The notes under the pieces were generated by a model. It searched no databases and was not told where the DNA came from. It was given only the letters and a program-made list of their open reading frames with translations. From contig OY747703.1 in the NCBI GenBank assembly GCA_963556495.2, forward strand, positions 30,342,796 to 30,406,795: a stretch of DNA of 64,000 bases, read 5' to 3'. The DNA comes from Valencia hispanica. Its lineage: Eukaryota; Chordata; Actinopteri; Cyprinodontiformes; Valenciidae. Below, piece after piece: positions 20,710 through 32,197 of this stretch. The position numbers and the translations under genes are program-made. How positions within the stretch are numbered: position 1 is the first letter of the stretch; the number at the start of each line of letters is the position of its first letter.

Positions 20710-21610
20710 ACTAGACACCCAGGTTGAGTGCCCCCCCCCCGTCCAAGCGCCCTTGTAGGGGGAGAGCACCTGTCGCTAGTTAGCAATAGCCTTTCCGCCA
20801 GCAAAGGCGGCTCCCAGCGCCACCTGCGCATCGGAGGCCTCCGCAGCCCAAACCCCGGCGAAGTACCTGCCCAGACCAGGCGCAAACCGATGAACCGGGC
20901 GGCCGACCCACCCAGGCCGACATCCACCAGCCCCATTCTCTTGTGGAGCAACCACTGCTGCTCCATGGCCTGGCAGACTAACAAACCCAGCGCCCCACCC
21001 ACCTGCCCTGCACACCCAGTCCGACCAAACCCAGCCAAATGCACTCCGCAGCGCACAAAGACCAAGACCCAGGAGCTAAGTTCAGTGCGAAAAAGGACTG
21101 ATCAGGCCCAGAAATGGCACCCAGCCGCCGCGACCAGCAGCCAGGCACCCCAACTAGCAAACAAGGCGAGACGCCATACAGGGACCGGCGATGACAATCA
21201 GCCCAGAGAAAAAGAGAGAGCCGGCTGCACATGCCGGCCACAGGCCGGCCCCGACCCCCACAGGCAACAGAGACCCCACGCCGGCCGGCAGCCGGCCAGG
21301 ACCACAGCTAAGGGGCGCGGCGCCCCAGAGCCCCAGGCCCACCCCAGACCCTACCCAGGCGCAGCACGGCCACCAGGCCAGTAACCCATGTCCGTCAGTG
21401 CAACCCCCCTAAAGGCACTGCATGCAGCCATCAGGAGTTACCACCCAAAGCCACCAAAGCCCAACCACAGGTTGGGGCCACGGCGTCCAGCGCCCCATCC
21501 GCCCCATCCGCCCAGTGATCCCACCCCCCAGGGATCCTCCCCAGACGCCTCCAACCCCAAAAACCCCCACATCAGCAACAGTATCCCAAACTAAGTGCCC
21601 CCCACCCTTA
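20710..21610 (-). other. L1 3' UTR, GC-rich, proximal part
   Basis: GC-rich segment directly after the ORF2 stop on the minus strand. Reading from 21600 gives TTTGGGATACTGTTGCTGAT and G-rich sequence. The plus-strand frame 20728-21384 is proline-rich and is judged spurious. Confidence 0.75.
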
Positions 21611-22700
21611 CTAGGTGATGGAGCCGATCAAAGGAGCCCAGAGAGATTGATCAGATATGGAGCCAGAGGTTGTCTCAAGACCAATTGGGTCCAACAAAAG
21701 ATTTCTATACTGATTAATATTAAGAGCCTTTTTATTTCTCCAGTTCAGGAGGATAGTTTTCTTAACGATGCATAAGGCAATGTGAACCATTAGAAATGAC
21801 TTTGTGTCCATGGTGACATCATTTCAATTTCAGGCAAACTGAGGGAGATAGTGGAATGTCACATTTCAGACACCTTGATAAGTCCTCACATATCTGGCCC
21901 CAAAATGTCTTAACAGGTGGACAGAACGAAAGCGCATGAACATAAGTATCTTGTATATTGCTTGTGCATTGTAAGCAGGTATTAGACGATGTAAAACCCA
22001 TCCTAAACATTCGTTGACCTGTATAGTGTATTCTATGAAGGATTTTGTATTGTATTAATTGCAAATGAGGATTTTTTGTTATTTTAACGGTTCTTAAACA
22101 TATCTGAGACCAGACATTTTGGTCAAAGCTGGCTGATAAATCCACCTCCCATTTTGAAATAGGGATGGCTATTGATTCATCTAATGTAGTTAAAGTTTTG
22201 TATATTTTAGACAGCAATTTGGGGGTTTGAGATTAAGAAAATCTAAAACTCTTGCTGGAATTTGTAATTCAACTGTATTGAGCCTAAATTTACGTTTAAT
22301 AATAGATTTAATTTGTTGATATTCTAAGAATTTGTCTTTGTCAATTCCATATTGTGTAATTAATGTATTAAATGGGATAAAGTCTGTTCCTTCAAATATA
22401 TGTTCCATATTCAATTCCATTGCACCCCCAGTCTGGAAAACTTATCGTACTTTTTTTTTTGCAAGATGTCGGGGTTATTCCAGATGGGTGTACGTCTGCA
22501 TGGGATTATTGTGGACTCTGTCATTTTTAGAAACTCCCACCATGCTGTCAGAAAGGAGCTGACATTCATGCTTTTAAAGCATTCATGTCGTTTTATATTT
22601 GAGCTAATAAATGGTAGATTTGAAATTTTTATCTTATTGCATAGTGTCTGTTCTACGTCTATCCAGGACTCATCTAGGTAGCTATGTTTTAACCATTTTG
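21611..22700 (-). pseudogene. L1 ORF2 C-terminal region
   Basis: The L1 ORF2 protein carries endonuclease, RT and a C-terminal cysteine region. The minus strand shows the segment after the [42 protein letters not shown] (22430-22690), LIQYKILHRIHYTGQRMFRM followed by CLQCTSNIQDTYVHALSFCP (zinc-type CX2C and HX5C, about 21950-22050), and the end KKTILLNWRNKKALNINQY and SLWAPLIGSI (21611-21780). Several frame changes separate these. The order and spacing match fish L1. Confidence 0.88.
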
Positions 22701-23326
22701 TGTTGTGTTCCCCGGGTGTTTGTGTTTTGTTAGTTATTTTCATTATTTAGTTCTATTATCATGTTTAGTTATTCTTTGTTTCTACTAGTTATTTCTGCAC
22801 TTTCTGGTTTCCATATTTCTCCTGGTTCTTAGGTATTTTTCACCCTCTGCTCCTTTGTCCTCCTTCCTATTAGTATTCCTCTTTAGATAGTGTCCATATT
22901 TATTTCTTCCTTCTGTTCTCCACTGTTTCCTGTAGATTTCTCCTTAGACTTATTATCCTTTCTAGTTTCTTTACAGTCTTCTGTCTCCCAGCCATTTTAC
23001 CTCTTGTCCCAGTTAATTACTTTCACCTGCTCACTCCCTCTCAGCTGCAACCGCTTTCACTAATTGGTCTCCTGCTCCTTCCGTGTTCACTCTTCACTCT
23101 CCTCCTCAGTATATATTTGGTTCTCATTCGCTCACTACTCGCTGGTTCGTCCGTCTTTCTTCCCCGCCTGATTCCTGCCTTCCTTGTTGCCCGTCTGGTT
23201 CCTGTGTTTCCCTGTTGCTGCCTGTACCCTCCCGAGTTTCTGTAAGTTCCGTGTGGTTTTTCATTAAATTCTTTTTGTTTTCAACTCTGCTGCTTTTGGG
23301 TCCAGTTTAAACTACAAAACATGACA
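22701..23326 (+). mobile_element. Solo LTR inserted in L1 ORF2
   Basis: A 626-bp unit starts TGTTGTG and ends CATGACA, flanked by a TTTTG duplication (22696-22700 and 23327-23331; the match extends two bases further on each side as CATTTTG). It has a TATA-like box (GTATATATTTGG at about 23109) and ATTAAA at about 23264, the order expected of U3-R-U5. There is no internal sequence, so it fits a solo LTR left by recombination. Family unknown; TG...CA ends with 5-bp duplication fit ERV or Gypsy. Confidence 0.75.
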
Positions 23327-23547
23327 TTTTGAGATGTATTGGAGCCTGTTGTTGGGATCTAAACCAGTCTGGTGATGGTTTACTTGGGATCATTGAGAAT
23401 AAGTAGTTGATTCTGGGCAAAACCATCATTTTTATTGAAGCAACCCTTCCCATAAGAGATATGGGTAGGGATTTCCATCTAGCAAGATCAACTTCCACTT
23501 TTTTTAAAAGTGGGATGTAGTTTAGCTTTATTAAATCTGTCTTGGTA
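23327..23547 (-). pseudogene. L1 ORF2 segment upstream of the solo LTR
   Basis: The minus strand reads IKLNYIPLLKKVEVDLARW, SLPISLMGRVASIKMMVLPR and INYLFSMIPSKPSPDWF, the conserved region just after the L1 RT domain. An internal deletion follows, then the sequence that continues beyond the LTR. This is the truncated 5' end of the L1 copy. Confidence 0.85.
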
Positions 23548-23555
23548 TGATCAGT

Positions 23556-24050
23556 TTTTTCTTTCCTGAGTATATGCAGGTGGCCACCCCCAAGGGGCTG
23601 ACCTGGAAAACTGCGAAAGGGGGGCGGGGCGAAAGGACAGATAATGAACCCCTACTTAACTTCCTTAAGGAGTAAGGAATTGAGTGTATCAGGATCGGAG
23701 AGAGCAGACAACAGATTAGAACAGTGGGTAGAGCAATCGGGAAGAACTTCAATGCCTGGGTGGAAGCCGTGAGTTAAACCATTAACCAGAAAATCCACAA
23801 ACTCCTAATACTCCTACTACTGGAAGATTCTGTGTATGAGAACTCCCATGCAGTCTAAGGTGTCAGTGCAGACATCCTGATTATTTTGTAGTTTGAGCCG
23901 TAGTTGCGCTTTCCTAAAGTCATCCAGATGAGCATTCTGGATGGCCATTTCCAGGAAATCAGGGTTTTGTGAGGAAGATATTTGTTCTGGAGCGTTAGGA
24001 GAGAAGAGAGCAAGCTGTAAATGGGTTGGACCTCTGGGTTTTAAATCCAA
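23556..24050 (-). pseudogene. Ngaro/DIRS element, N-terminal RT region
   Basis: Minus-strand reading from 24050 gives HLQLALFSPNAPEQIS, DDFRKAQLRLKLQNNQD, then FVDFLVNGLTHGFHPGIEV, NLLSALSDPDTLNSLL and, in another frame, FQVSPLGVATCIYSG. This matches the stretch preceding the RT palm of fish Ngaro. It stops at the L1 duplication and resumes at 17806. One or more frameshifts occur near 23640 and 23820. Confidence 0.75.
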
Positions 24051-24342
24051 TGAATTTATAAATGGATAACGCTGTTTTTTTATTGGTTTAAATCAGTAAC
24101 TCTTTTCAGAGAGATAGATCCTCCTTTACCGATTGAATAACTTATTTCAGTCAATTGGTCTTTTAGTCTCCAAGTTAAGCATCAAATTGTGTTCTCACTT
24201 ACTCCAGTTGTTTTTGTAGCTCAATAAATGAATGTCAATGTTGTGTACATTTTCTCCATCTGTGAGGTTAATTGTTTTGTCAGCTATTCTAAGCTTGACC
24301 GTAATTCCTCTTGATGGTGGTGTTGTTTGAAGAGATAAAAAT
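24051..24342. other. No recognised gene; possibly further Ngaro sequence
   Basis: AT-rich, no motif. Its position suggests upstream Ngaro sequence. Confidence 0.35.
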
Positions 24343-24570
24343 TCAGTAAATGCTGAGTACACTTATTTTATTGTATGACAGTTTAAATTCTGTAGTGCAT
24401 GTAGAAACACTTACAAACAGTGAACAATCAAGAAGAATGTAGAACATCATGCGTTCCCTATGTGAAGAGGCTTTTATCCTTATTCTGTGAACAAAGATCG
24501 ATGTGGGAGGGGTTTCCTCCAACTCGTGCTTCAATAAAGTTTCTTTAGTGAAAACACTGTTCCAACGTGT
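24343..24570 (-). repeat. LTR fragment of the ERV-A family, inverted relative to ERV-A LTRs
   Basis: The reverse complement of 24360-24560 resembles 40780-40945 and 47970-48130. Shared blocks include TTTATTGAA, CCCACAT, GATCTT and GTTCACAGAAT, then CTTCTTGATTGTTCAC and CATGCACTACAGAATT. It lies within an open minus-strand frame (24343-24834, 163 codons) whose other part I do not recognise. Confidence 0.65.
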
Positions 24571-26599
24571 TCCTCCACAATTTTTTTGAAATTGCACCAG
24601 GATGTGCTGGTCAGCAGTGTTTGATGTACTGAAGAGATTGTCTATTTGTGTTCTTTGCTCCATTTTCGTGATTCTAGGGGAACGGTTGCAGGGTTTCAAT
24701 GGAGCAGAAAGATCTGGCAGGTTTATCACCTCCATATCCAGCAGAGAATATGATGTGGGAAGAAATTCAGCTGGCTGAGACTGGTTGACTGCTGCTTCAT
24801 CCTTCTCAAAGAGTGACTGAAAGTTGGCTTCCACTTTTAACTTTCGTTGATTCTTGTTTTGTTTGTTTTTCCAATAAAGTTGTTGTCTTTTTCATTAATC
24901 AATGAATCCTAGTCCAATCTGGGGTGCCATTTTTTTTTTTTTTATATGACTGCTTAGTAGTTCAAGGTTTTTATCAGTGGTGCCAGTCAGGTCTCTCTCC
25001 TGACATATATGGTTAAAGAAAAACAGAAACTTACCCTTGAACCATCATATACCCCATAAAGGATACAAACATTCTATAATTCCTGTCACCCTAAAGACTG
25101 ACTGAAATAACTTCTGAAAACAACAACTGCATAACTGAATGTAAAGGTTTGCACCAGCAAGAATTACTATTTACACAATTTATTAACAGTTCAACCAAAA
25201 ACTATATATTTTCCAAAAAGAAAATAGTCCAGTCACTGTTTTATTCTCAACAATCCAAGTCCGGTAAAAATAGTCCGATAAAAACATTATGTTGTTTTCA
25301 AAGATGGGTAGGTTTTGGCTATGAATAATTGCTTAGGGCAATTATTAATCAGATTAATAATTTTAACCAACTTTTGGATCTGATCATTGCATTCAGCGAG
25401 AGATTATTCAAATCATTCCACATCTGGAGACAACCCAACTAGACCAGCAACAACCTTCTGCCTCTCCATTTCTGCTGGATCTGCAAGGCCCACGGCTTCA
25501 GTCATCCGGGATTCTAACTCTCTTTGCTGAACTACAAAACAACAAAAGTTGTTAAATTGCTGAAAGCAAAACAAAAACACATGATCCTAACAAATGTCCA
25601 GCCAACTAGCCATGTTTAGCTGTGCATATATCACCATGTTTATATATGCGTGCTCAGAACAGGTGTGCAGGTTGACAGCTCAACCTGCGTCTTATGAGTT
25701 CAAGTTTTAAAATGCTACTCTTATTTCCCAACAAATATTAGCGAGTTAGCAAATGTTCACCCCCTTTCCTTTTGGCGGGTAATTTAAAAACATGAGATTA
25801 ACCTTCAAAGTTAACTCTGATCGCAAGCAGTGGTTTCTCAAAACACATTGGGTTAGCTCAGCATCTAGATGCCAGATATGCAGCAAATTTTGATTTACAG
25901 TGTTATTAACTCTTAATTGAACAAGGCCAAGTTTAAGCAAACCAGGATAACTCATCTGACTATAAATGTGCAGCAAATTTTGGGCCAGACATTTGGGTTA
26001 ACTTAAGTTAGACAAAGTCTTAACCTATTGCTTACACAAATCAGGGTGAGTGAGTTAAATCGTCTGAATCTATGCTAATGTAGTAGAGTTGATCATCACT
26101 AGCAAAGGAGAGTTTTTGGAATTAATAATTTTGGCTAAAGTCCGAGACCATGAAATTCAGGAATGTCATAGGCCATACACTTTTCATATATGAGCAGTGA
26201 CATCCAATTTCAGAGCAATCACACGATGTGCCAAAACTATTACTAATGTGATTAAATTAACTCTTGTATTTAGGCAAGTTATTCCTTTACACCATTTTGT
26301 CGTAAATTATTCCCATACATGTGCAGGAAAAGCTGTTCATGTTTACGCCTCACACGGGCAGCTCCAATTATGTTGTTTTCAAAGAAAGGTAGGTTTTGGC
26401 TATGAATAATTATGAATAATTGCTATGGGCAATTATTAATCAGATTAATTTATGTAAAAATTACCTCGTTTAGGGCACCACCTGGATTCCAGGAATATCA
26501 ATAGCCAAATTGTTCCGTCTCAGTTTATGTTTATGATTACCTGCATGATAAGGCTGAGATAATTAAACAATATATGAAGGAACAAGTTCTTGGCGTACC
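24571..26599. other. No gene; contains an 80-bp direct repeat
   Basis: AT-rich. TTATGTTGTTTTCAAAG followed by GGTAGGTTTTGGCTATGAAT and GGGCAATTATTAATCAG occurs at about 25287-25365 and again at about 26367-26448. The second copy has a small extra TATGAATAAT duplication. Confidence 0.6.
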
Positions 26600-28140
26600 T
26601 GAACAGCAAGTTACTACACATGTAGGTGAAATAACAGTTTTCCAAAATACAAGAGTTTATTACAAGAATTCACTTTCATTTAACATACTTTAATCAGAAA
26701 ACTCACCAAACTAGTAAAACACAACTAAACTACTAAGAAAAGAATAACGATAATAAAACTCACACTCAGTAAAACAGTAAAAGTGATAAAAAGGCACAGA
26801 AATAGAAACAAAGAATAAATTCATAATGATGTCACAGTTCAGAATGAATATGTTTGCTCAAAGACCAAGGCTTGTATTGAACAGTGTTGGGAATAAAGCT
26901 AAGTTAGTTTTAAACTAATTGCGATTAGTTTAAGACTAATCAGCAGATTCTGGTTTGTTTTCAAACCACCAATTCACAATGCAAAGCAGAAGTGAAGAAA
27001 AACATTGTTTGGAAGAAGCAATGTTTCATTAAACCATTTGCTGAATTAGAAATCAATAACCTTTAGATAATTGATTCTATTTAATGGATCGGTCACCGCA
27101 GTGATTGATCTAATTTAATATTTAGACTTGATGTTGACGTTAACGGCAGTACCAATTATGTCGATCTAATTTAGAATTTTGACTTACCAAGAAGGCGGTC
27201 TCAAAGATGACTTAAAAGATTAGTTTAGTGTTCAACCTATCTGTTTAAAGTCGATCTCTATTTTGAATAGCATTAACGGCAGTCTTTATTGTTCATGAAT
27301 AAAATGCCGTCAATGGCGGGCCCACGTGGTTCACTAGAGCATGTAGCTTACAGCTAACTCACGTGGTGCTGCTTAAAGTCGCTCTGGATCATTTATTAAA
27401 CATCATACGAAATGTTGGATTGAGTAACTTAGGTTGCAGGATATAAAACGACTTTCCATCGGAAACCTCGAAAATCACTGTTTAAACCTCCAGGCCGACC
27501 GGCCTGTTGGTACCCGAACAATAAATGAAATCTTACACAAAGTAACAAATCACAGTGAAAATAAACAACCCTTAATTCTTGTTTAAACTAACCTAATCTC
27601 GCCTCTGCCCAGACAGACCTTATTGAACGGTTAAAGTTCTCCAAGTTGCTCCGTGGATGATGGGCGAAGCTAAAACAACGTTAGCCGGCAGGCTAGCCAC
27701 AGCTACGGTCCGTTAGCAGTGGGAGGAATATAGCTGTTGAATCGCGGGTAGCATTAGCTCGGAACGTCGTGTCGTCCTCTTCGGCTTGCTAAACAGCGAT
27801 CAGTTGCACCTCAGTTCACCGACACAGTACCTTCTCTGCAGGTTCAAGATAGCATTGTCCCAGGCTTTGTCGCGGTGGGGTAACGCTCCAGTCTCGACCC
27901 GGTTCTGTGGCATTCAGTTGCTGTTAGCGGCTCGCTTCATACGGCAGCATCTGTTCAGAAAGCAGGGCTCAGGGCGGAACAGTGGGGTTTATCTCAAAAC
28001 ACTGGTTTTGATTCACCTGATTGATCAGCAGTATTGTCGTCCTCAGAGTGAGTTCCTCTCAGAACTCGCGTCTTTTCCCTCGCCAGCGAAGGAAGGATTG
28101 GGTCTCTCCTGGCGCTGTTTGGCTGAAAGCCAGAACTGGA
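26600..28140. repeat. Unclassified dispersed repeat, copy 1
   Basis: 26600-27620 matches, in diverged form, the reverse complement of 57850-58980. Shared blocks include TTTCTTAGTAGTTTA (in reverse), AACTAATC, TGATTAAAG, CAAACCACCAATTCACAAT, CATTTGCTGAATTAGAAATC and CACCGCAGTGATTGATCTAA. CCCTCGCCAGCGAAGGA at 28079 matches the reverse of 56690-56710, so the unit may be 1.5-2 kb. The reverse strand has AATAAA with a nearby TG-rich part (26650-26665), which could mean an LTR. No coding motif is visible. Confidence 0.6.
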
Positions 28141-28392
28141 GAGGAATTGGATATCTGTGGCAGTGCCTTATATAACCTCTGGTCTTCTTCTCCTCCTGTC
28201 AGAGCTAGAATGTGGGTTAGCGCCACCCAATGGCTGTGTGTCCCCAACAATAAGAAACAAAGAATCCACGTCGGGATTTCCAACAGTCCACAAAGAGAGA
28301 CGCCAAACAAATTAGTAGCACAACAGTGCAGCCAGTCTTGTGATCAGCAGCACACAAAGTCCATCCAGAGCCAGTATCCACCAGAGTAAGAA

Positions 28393-28761
28393 ATGTTCGC
28401 TACTCACGGTACCAATGCTGGTAAGTTATTTTGTTTTATTCTAGCCGACACACTTGGGAATCTCTGTCCTGGTAGCACGAGTGTCAGACATGCTGTTGCT
28501 TTGCCTACAGCTAGGAAGTCAAGCTGTGTCTGCTGTAGGAGCTGTCGGATGGAGCTTCCACGTCCCCTCGGATCTCCGATCTCTGCTCGCTCACTCGTCT
28601 GCGTCCTCACCCGCAAACTCCATCCGGAGAACCTGGCGGTCAGCTTTTATAAACTGCCAGCAGGGCTGATCAACCAGAAACGAGCTCGCTGGAGCTTGTC
28701 CACGTTGGAGGACATACATCACGTACTTGGGGAAAAAACAACAGGCATTAAGGTAAGTTAA
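28393..28761 (+). other. Open frame of 122 codons with splice-like borders; unknown
   Basis: An intron-like acceptor (TTTTATTCTAG, ending at about 28444) and a donor (ATTAAG|GTAAGTT at about 28752) bound a GC-richer open stretch with many Cys, Ser and Arg codons. No domain is recognised. It could be an exon of an amplified family or chance. Confidence 0.3.
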
Positions 28762-30124
28762 TTTACAAATAATATTACATCAACAAAGAAAACCAAAACT
28801 ATTTATTCAGGACAGGCGGCTGTCACAATACTGTTGAACAAACATTATTGCACTTCCTGTTGCGCAACATATATTTGATTTTTAAGCTGATTGTTATATA
28901 CTAATCCCATTTTGAAAATATTATGCTATAAAAAAAACTAAGAGAGAATTGAAAAAAAAAGAAAATGTAAGCTTTCTTTTTAATTATTAACAATACAATT
29001 AAAGACAGAATGGGTACATAGATCGAGAAAAAGAAAGCTTTATGGAAGTAATTGTGAAGTTAAAATAAAGTATCACCAGAAATACAAGCAATACTTGTTT
29101 CTCATCCTGTGCGACTTTGTCTCTATGTCACCTGTTCTTATTGCCTCTTTTCCCTTTTTAATTCTTTTCAGCTGATGAAAGTATGTCAGCCTGGTGTACA
29201 TGTGAGTGTTCGAAAATAAATGAAAGAGAGGGAGAAAGAGAAAGAGATCAAGAGTCAGACAAAGATGGAGCTCTCCTGGCAGCATGCCTTTGATCACATC
29301 TTTGGCAATAAAGCTCCAACTTCAAATGGCCTCAGCCCTGGCAGCTGGATGTCTCTGGCACTGCTACCAAGAACCAAGCTATTTGCATCTTAGGCTGACA
29401 GTTGTGGCTCATGTCTCCATATCTCATATAACTCAGGTCTTGTCTCACCTGTGACTCCCTCATAGGGTTTAGTGTGTAATCATATATGTGCGTGCCGTAC
29501 CGGACTGCCTCTCTGCTGTTGTTACTGCATTAGACTTGTTGTCATGTTTTGTTTGTTTCTTAACACTTATTTTATTTAGTGTAAACATAAACTTGACACA
29601 CAAATAAAATTGACACACTTAGGATGCAATCATGGGATTTTAATACATTTGACATTGCTTTTATTGATGCTTTTATTATAATTGCATTGTATGAATGTGT
29701 CTCCATAAATACCTCATTTATGTATCACCTTTTGGAAACCATAATTTTTGAAGATAAGCTGTGATCTTTTTAAATTACTGCATTTCTGATAATCTTGCTG
29801 TGGTGTCTTCTAGAAGGTTACATTTTCTGTTTTCTAATGTAAGACAGTCTAACAAAGTCATTTGCGTTTAACTTTTTTTCAAATTTATTAAGATTTGTTC
29901 TTCATCTAAGTAGATTCATCCAGCTATTTTTTAAATATATAAAACTGGTCTCAATGTTTGTGGGTTTTGTATGTTTTGTCATGCAGTATCATATAAAAAA
30001 TTATATCTCACAAAACAAATTGGTAAATGGTACAAAACATATACATATTCAAGATGGCAGAAGTCTGCACTTTTCCTCTACTATACAGTTTCAATTCAAA
30101 TGAACTATCTAAACATATTACCTT
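28762..30124. other. No recognised gene
   Basis: AT-rich with a purine-rich patch at 29219-29265. Open frames are short and carry no motif. Confidence 0.5.
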
Positions 30125-30500
30125 AAATCAAATCAAACTTTATTTATAAAGCGTTTTCATAGAAGAAGTTGCATCAAAAAGCGCTTTACAGATTAAAATG
30201 ACCCCACATAAAACCACATTCTCATCCCTCCCCCACAAATTTAAAAGCATGGTCAGTTATACCCCCCTCCCCCTAACCCAACTCCCATGCACACGCACAG
30301 TTAAAAGCAACAGTAAAAAAGGACATTGGGCCGAGTGCAGATGAACCATAAAAGGAAACGCCATCAGAGGAGCCATCTGCACCGGCAGTGATAGATCAAC
30401 AGCAGCAGCCGAGTCACTGACCCAGGGCGCCCAGTGGAGGCAAGGCCAAGACCCCCACCTAAGTTCATGATCAATAAAGGCAAAAACCGGATGCATGCTT
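30125..30500 (-). repeat. Retroposon-tail repeat, copy 1
   Basis: CAAATCAAACTTTATTTATA, AAGCG, GCGCTTTACAG, then a block with ACCCCCCTCCCCC and GGACATTGGGCCGAGTGC. The same blocks in the same order occur at 53405-53632. The start is the reverse of a standard fish LINE/SINE tail (CTGTAAAGCGC...TATAAATAAA), so the element runs on the minus strand. Confidence 0.8.
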
Positions 30501-31654
30501 TCAAACTGATCTTTCTCTAAACCATTGACAAACAATTGACCATGTTACTCCATGTCATATTGACAAACTGAGAAACCAAGTTGACAATAATGTACCAATG
30601 CATCTTGTACAACTATAAGGGGTTTTGAACCACAGCTTTCTAATCTTTTAGCAGACTGTTCCATTAGTGATCTTTCATGAAGAGCGACATGCCCTAAAAA
30701 TAATAATTCTTGACATTTCAGGCAGGTAAAACAACTTGAATACCAAATACAAAATGAAACGTATCTGTATAATTCATAGGGCAAGAAAAATTATCACCTC
30801 CACTGAAATCTCTCAGATCTTTAGGTGCTTTGCAACCCGTCTATAAGCTGTAAATATATTTGTTCATACAGTACCTGGCTCACACATCCACCAGTACATT
30901 CAGTTACTTCCAAAGTAATCTACCCGAGTTTAATTGACTGCTCATCTTTAACCATGTATTTTTGAGAACAAAAACAAAGACTTCCGTAACTTCTTTCTTT
31001 TCTCAATGAAACTGGGGAGAAATTCTTGCTCATTTACTCGATGATATTTTAATAAGAATTTTAAGAAGTTTAAGGATAAAACTTTGTATGTTGTCAGCAA
31101 AGATGAAGTAAGAAATATTGTAATATGCAATATTCTGAAATAGGAGAATATAAAGGTGGTAGCTTTGAAATGGCAAAAAGTAGTTCCAGTCTAAATTAAA
31201 ATTGGTAATTTATTGTCTAAAGAGTTTTAGATCCTCCTCTAATACCCTGGTCTCAGACAAAAACAAACTTTGTGTGTGGGTTCATATTTAAGATTTACAA
31301 TATATCCTATGTTCTATATGTTTATCTATTAAGAGTTCCCATTAAGACACAAATTAAAGAAGAATAACAAAAAAGAAGAAGAATGGGATCTTGGGATAGT
31401 TTGGTTAAATGTATTTTGCCACATTTCCATATTCACTCTACTTTCTGTACTGATATCCTATTCCTATCTCTAAATTTTGCATCTGCCTGTTAGCCAATAG
31501 TTTGAAGTAAAATGAGTTATCATTTAAATATACCACTATGAATGAGAACCCTTTGAAGAACTTAAAGCATCATTCTTCTCAATGAATTGTGTATAAACGG
31601 TCAAAATGTTCAAATATACAGTGTATACTAGTCTATAACATATATTGGCATCCA
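30501..31654. other. No recognised gene
   Basis: AT-rich; short frames only. Confidence 0.5.
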
Positions 31655-31880
31655 GCAATATAGGTACATCTAAAAAAAAAGAATACCATGAATAGTTTTA
31701 ATATTTTTATCTCACTTCAGAAAAAAACTCTCATATTATAGATTAATTTAACATAGAGTAAAATACTTCAAGGCTTTGGGTCTTATAATTTTAATGTTGA
31801 TAGCTTACAGACCATAAAAACCTGAAATTCAATGTCTCAGAAAAGTAGAATATTACATTAACAGATAAAAAAGCAAATCT
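31655..31880. repeat. Degenerate copy of a common teleost DNA repeat
   Basis: GAATACCATGAATAGTTTTA, then ATATTATAGATTAATTTAAC, CTTCAAGGCTTTGGG, TAGCTTACAGACCATAAAAA and TCTCAGAAAAGTAGAATATT follow, block by block, a repeat seen in many fish genomes (AATTAGAATATCATGAAAA type). Class uncertain; recognised from memory of the consensus. Confidence 0.5.
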
Positions 31881-32083
31881 AATGTATAAATATTATGTAA
31901 TAGCCATATTACATATTGTAACATAATACAACACAACATAACCTATAGAAGAGAGGCAAGAGGAGACTAGAGGGTATGACTGTGTTTGTGAATGAGTGAT
32001 AGCTAAGTGCCCAGAGTTACACCATCTAAGAGGTGCTCAGCAGTCAGGGCATTGTGCTGCTTACTGTTAGTATGAGGTCGTAT

Positions 32084-32197
32084 TATCTATCGCGGGAGTT
32101 TACATTGGTTATTGTGATAATTGTGGGCACATATACCCCTTATCTATTGCGGAAGTTTACATTGGTTATTGTGATAATTGTGGGAACATATACCCCA
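32084..32197. repeat. Tandem duplication, 2 x 57 bp
   Basis: TATCTATCGCGGGAGTTTAC...ACATATACCCC is repeated with a period of 57 bases and few mismatches, giving a duplicated FTLVIVIIVGTYTP in the open frame 32033-32359. That frame has no family signature. Confidence 0.85.

Larger units (their letters stand above)
17815..23547 (-). mobile_element. L1 LINE insertion, 5'-truncated, nested in Ngaro
   Basis: The unit is flanked by TGATCAGT on both sides. In the minus sense it ends in an A-rich tail (plus-strand T-rich run at 17815-17841), as expected after target-primed reverse transcription. It starts inside ORF2 at 23547. From the 5' side it contains the ORF2 C-terminal third, a GC-rich 3' UTR and a less GC-rich terminal part (17842-18480). 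Two later insertions lie inside it: a solo LTR (22701-23326) and a piggyBac relic (from 19379). 18010-18240 is strongly purine-rich on the plus strand and belongs to the 3' UTR. Confidence 0.85.

Noticed and set aside
20728..21384. 218-codon proline-rich frame, plus strand
   Set aside because: Same reason: L1 3' UTR composition, ending next to the ORF2 stop of the opposite strand.
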